Of a DNA stretch of 64,000 bases, positions 63,315-64,000 are shown in pieces (positions within the stretch are counted from its first letter, which is position 1; each line of letters opens with the position of its first letter). The notes under the pieces were generated by a model that saw nothing but the letters and a program-made list of their open reading frames with translations, did no database searches and was not told the DNA's origin. The DNA lies in assembly GCA_016704275.1 (NCBI GenBank), contig JADJAK010000003.1, forward strand, positions 1 to 64,000. Reading direction: 5' to 3'. A program made the position numbers and the translations under genes. The stretch is from Gemmatimonadota bacterium. GTDB lineage: Bacteria; Gemmatimonadota; Gemmatimonadetes; Gemmatimonadales; GWC2-71-9.

Positions 63315-64000
63315 ATGAGCATTGACCTGACTGGTTTGGTCCGCCCGCACGTCGTCGAGATGACGAAGCGCGAGGACAACCCGAACGTGGCGGAGTTCCG
63401 CCTCCAGCCGCTCGAGCGCGGCTTCGGGCACACGATCGGCAACTCGCTGCGGCGGCTCCTGCTGTCGTCGCTGCGGGGCAGCGCGGTCTGGGGCTTCCGC
63501 CTCGACGGCGTCGTGCACGAGCATCAGACGGTGCAGGGTGTCCTGGAAGACGTGCACCAGATCGTGCAGCGCCTCAAGGCGCTCACCCTGGTCCTCGATC
63601 CGTCCGTCGACGAGTCGATCCTGCGCATCGTCGCGCAGGGCCCCGGCCCGGTCTACGCCCGCGACATTCAGTCGACCGGCCACGCGACGATTCACCACCC
63701 GGACCAGCTGCTCTTCACGGTGCAGGAGGATCGCGAGATCTCCTGCGAGCTCTACGTGAACAAGGGCCGCGGCTACGTCGAGTCCGAGATGCACCCGAGC
63801 GATCGGTCGTTCCCGGTCGACCTCGTCCGCATCGACGCGATCTACAACCCGGTCCGTCGTGCCAACTTCACCGTCGCGGAAACCCGCGTCGGGCAGCGCA
63901 CCGACTACGACCGCTTGACCCTCTCGGTCGAGACCAACGGCACCATCTCCCCGGAAGACGCGCTGGCCTACGCCGCCGCCCTCGCCCAGGAGCATTTCCG
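63315..64000 (+). CDS. rpoA: RNA polymerase alpha subunit (3' end cut by the window)
   Basis: The first 228 codons or so. Alpha-NTD motifs AEFRLQPLERGFGHTIGNSLRRLLLSSL (dimerisation), and the C-terminal part of the NTD including RIDAIYNPVRRANF and ETRVGQRTDYDRL. The C-terminal domain is outside the window. It follows rpsD by 19 bases with AAGGGGAA as ribosome site. Confidence 0.97.
   Translation, partial: MSIDLTGLVRPHVVEMTKREDNPNVAEFRLQPLERGFGHTIGNSLRRLLLSSLRGSAVWGFRLDGVVHEHQTVQGVLEDVHQIVQRLKALTLVLDPSVDESILRIVAQGPGPVYARDIQSTGHATIHHPDQLLFTVQEDREISCELYVNKGRGYVESEMHPSDRSFPVDLVRIDAIYNPVRRANFTVAETRVGQRTDYDRLTLSVETNGTISPEDALAYAAALAQEHF

Overview
The window looks like a piece of chromosome from a high-GC Gram-negative bacterium, most likely a member of Gemmatimonadota or a close relative (inference). 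The reasons are GC-rich coding with many GTG starts, tightly overlapping genes (ATGA/GTGA junctions), an outer-membrane TonB system, many lipoproteins and a large secreted M28 peptidase. No rRNA is present to confirm this. Two tRNAs (Ala-TGC, Leu-CAG) are present. No insertion sequence or CRISPR array was seen, and no gap between genes exceeds 300 bases.

Layout. 1-2900: the end of an upstream gene, then an integron-type attC recombination site, then a visibly lower-GC gene for a TIR-like/P-loop NTPase (candidate phage defence), then a degenerate partial copy of the attC. 2931-3752: a metallopeptidase-like lipoprotein gene broken by one in-frame TGA just before its HExxH motif. 4298-7489: tRNA-Ala, a glycosyltransferase and an ABC exporter. 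7514-13905: a five-gene minus-strand operon joining a TonB-dependent receptor, a NitT/TauT-type ABC importer and an adenylate-forming enzyme. 14111-20941: secreted and oxidative-stress proteins (DUF3472, M28 peptidase, PpiC isomerase, DUF167, superoxide dismutase, peroxiredoxin). 20938-28330: a signalling and energy-transduction block of kinase, regulator, kinase, TonB, ExbB, ExbD, ExbD and TonB.

28327-38738: an amino-acid permease and S41 peptidase, then a peptidoglycan-recycling cluster (BadF-type sugar kinase, sodium symporter, serine hydrolase, GH3 NagZ, GH171 NamZ) with erpA embedded. 38844-40815: a phosphatidylinositol-type pair (CDP-alcohol phosphatidyltransferase and inositol-3-phosphate synthase). 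40933-42910: phosphate transport (DUF47 plus Pit). 43021-46503: 2-oxoacid dehydrogenase E1 alpha, E1 beta and E2, the E2 frameshifted in its Ala/Pro linker. 46506-49392: a tight run of small or poorly known genes. 49551-53836: thioredoxin reductase, metallo-hydrolase, aspartase and an MFS transporter. 53893-56899: membrane-anchored LuxR regulator, DUF2231 protein, Rrf2 regulator and MoeZ-like protein. 56923-61672: tRNA-Leu, smpB, amidase, TPR lipoprotein, pyrD and pyrF. 61756-64000: ribosomal alpha operon (rpmJ, rpsM, rpsK, rpsD, rpoA), running off the end.

Two points go beyond routine annotation. The first is the integron cassette carrying the TIR-like NTPase. The second is a set of four long 3'-end hairpins whose arms are tandem 7-bp repeats (GAGAAGC, GTCGTAG and AGTGACC families); at two of these loci the repeat itself supplies the stop codon of adjacent genes.
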